Shown in pieces: positions 63,066 to 64,000 of a DNA stretch of 64,000 bases. A program made the position numbers and the translations under genes. Position 1 is the first letter of the stretch, and each line of letters begins with the position of its first letter. The DNA is taken from NCBI RefSeq assembly GCF_030247185.1, contig NC_080571.1, positions 211,850,880 through 211,914,879 on the forward strand. The letters run 5' to 3'. Source of the stretch: Malaya genurostris (taxonomy: Eukaryota; Arthropoda; Insecta; Diptera; Culicidae). Below the pieces are notes generated by a model. It was not told where the DNA came from and made no database searches. It was given only the letters and a program-made list of their open reading frames with translations.

Positions 63066-64000
63066 AGCAGACCTTCGTAAGTTGGGCATCATTATTATTA
63101 GAAAGGTATACAGGCGCATTTACAACTTTTGTCACAAAACATAGCTTGTTTTTCTTGATATATCTTTGATATCTAGGAATCTACGAAGTCAGGTAATCTG
63201 GTAAATTCAAACGAAGTTGAAGTTTTTCCATCTTACTGTAAAAAAACAATCACACACAGAGACATTTTACGGTCTTGACAAACTCAATCGAATGGTTTAT
63301 GGTAGCTTTGCCCAACCAGGGGATTGCGAATCAATTTTACGAACAACATTTTGTGTCGCAATATTTTACTAGAACGTGTTTTCGTGTTGCTTCAAATTCA
63401 ATATAATAATGGTTTTTGCCAAAATAATAATCAATAATCGGAAGGTTAAAATAGAAATATCGGATGCGTTTTATCATAATTATATTTGTTCGGTCCATTC
63501 TTGAAAGCTTGAAAACGAGTTTTACTATTTTTCAGCCTTTGCATTTATTTTAATGCCATTCCACTTCTTTTCGACACCATTTTTCTATTACTTTCATGCA
63601 AAATTAGGTTCCATATTTAAAAAAATCAGTCTTGAATCAGATTGGTTTCTCCATCTGTGCAAAACAAATGGTTTGTCATACTGAAAATGTGTGGAAAGTT
63701 TCAGCAAACCAGAGCAAGTCGATCTTTATTTTGTCACTTTTTCTCTGTGTGTGTTTAACATATTCCAAACTGTGGAACGTTTTAAAACATTTATTCAAGG
63801 TTTTGCCACACTTTCCAATTGAAAAAAATAGTTAAAAAACCTTCAACGATCGCTTTTTTCATTTAAAATAAACTCACTCTTTGATTTAGGAACCACTTTC
63901 GTCTGAAGTTTTACAATTCATCATGTTTCTGAATATTTACTAATCGATTCGTCTCAAAACGTGATCACTATTTCACACAATTACACCACTATTCAATGTT
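63066..64000. other. Window end, no gene; family W repeat at 63895-63990
   Basis: Nothing coding was recognised. The last 100 bases match 46370-46470 in inverse orientation (AAACGTGATCACTATTTCAC, GATTCGTCTCAAAACG), so an unnamed dispersed repeat continues past the window edge. Confidence 0.45.

Noticed and set aside
1..64000. Endogenous viral elements, LTR retrotransposons, CRISPR arrays and rRNA genes.
   Set aside because: No viral polymerase or nucleoprotein motifs, no paired LTRs with primer-binding sites, no regularly spaced array and no rRNA sequence were found by reading both strands.

Overview
The window is a stretch of insect genome built almost entirely of transposable elements, and it most resembles a culicine mosquito, probably Aedes. 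That assignment is an inference from the families recognised: a Feilai-type tRNA SINE, RTE and Loa-like LINE fragments, a DD37E Tc1/mariner relic, and a very abundant non-coding dispersed repeat (here 'family A') of the kind common in mosquito DNA. Base composition is AT-rich, with CA, TA and TTA microsatellites. I see no host protein-coding gene that I can name. One compact tRNA-like fold stands alone at 28848-28919.

Layout. 1-10 kb: LINE and DNA-transposon debris. It holds a LINE reverse transcriptase scrap, three copies of one LINE ORF1 (two joined directly to a poly(A) tail with no ORF2), a DD37E transposase relic, an RTE tail, two different tRNA SINEs, a 925-bp DD41D mariner, and an RTE LINE split by a family A element. 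10-15 kb: an inverted-repeat element at 10885-12363, hammerhead-like motifs, a mariner helix-turn-helix scrap and family X copy 1. 16-21 kb: RTE and Loa-like LINE scraps, then a long jockey-like LINE on the minus strand (ORF1, endonuclease, reverse transcriptase). That LINE has lost its RT catalytic box and carries a small inverted-repeat element in ORF1. 21-38 kb: family A and X copies, the tRNA-like fold, and a minus-strand family A copy interrupted by two DNA transposons with clean junctions. 38-46 kb: LINE 3' ends, a 1.7-kb TA-flanked inverted-repeat element, and a 927-bp internally deleted mariner. 48-54 kb: the most informative locus, a LINE interrupted by a foldback element, which holds two Tc1/mariner-type elements in one arm, one of which is split by a 1.58-kb retroposon with a 24-bp target duplication. 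54-64 kb: a SINE, a broken mariner, and nested family A and X copies.

How it fits together. Most coding pieces are dead, with frameshifts, stops or deleted catalytic residues. The activity history is readable from junctions. The 48-54 kb nest gives a five-step order of insertion, and the foldback's uninterrupted right arm is an internal empty-site control. The loop of that foldback holds a small gene-like unit (ATG, 122-bp GT-AG intron, second open frame, polyadenylation signal) that I could not identify. The two DD41D copies, 45 kb apart, have the same length and differ at only a few bases, so a transposase supplied from elsewhere moved them recently.
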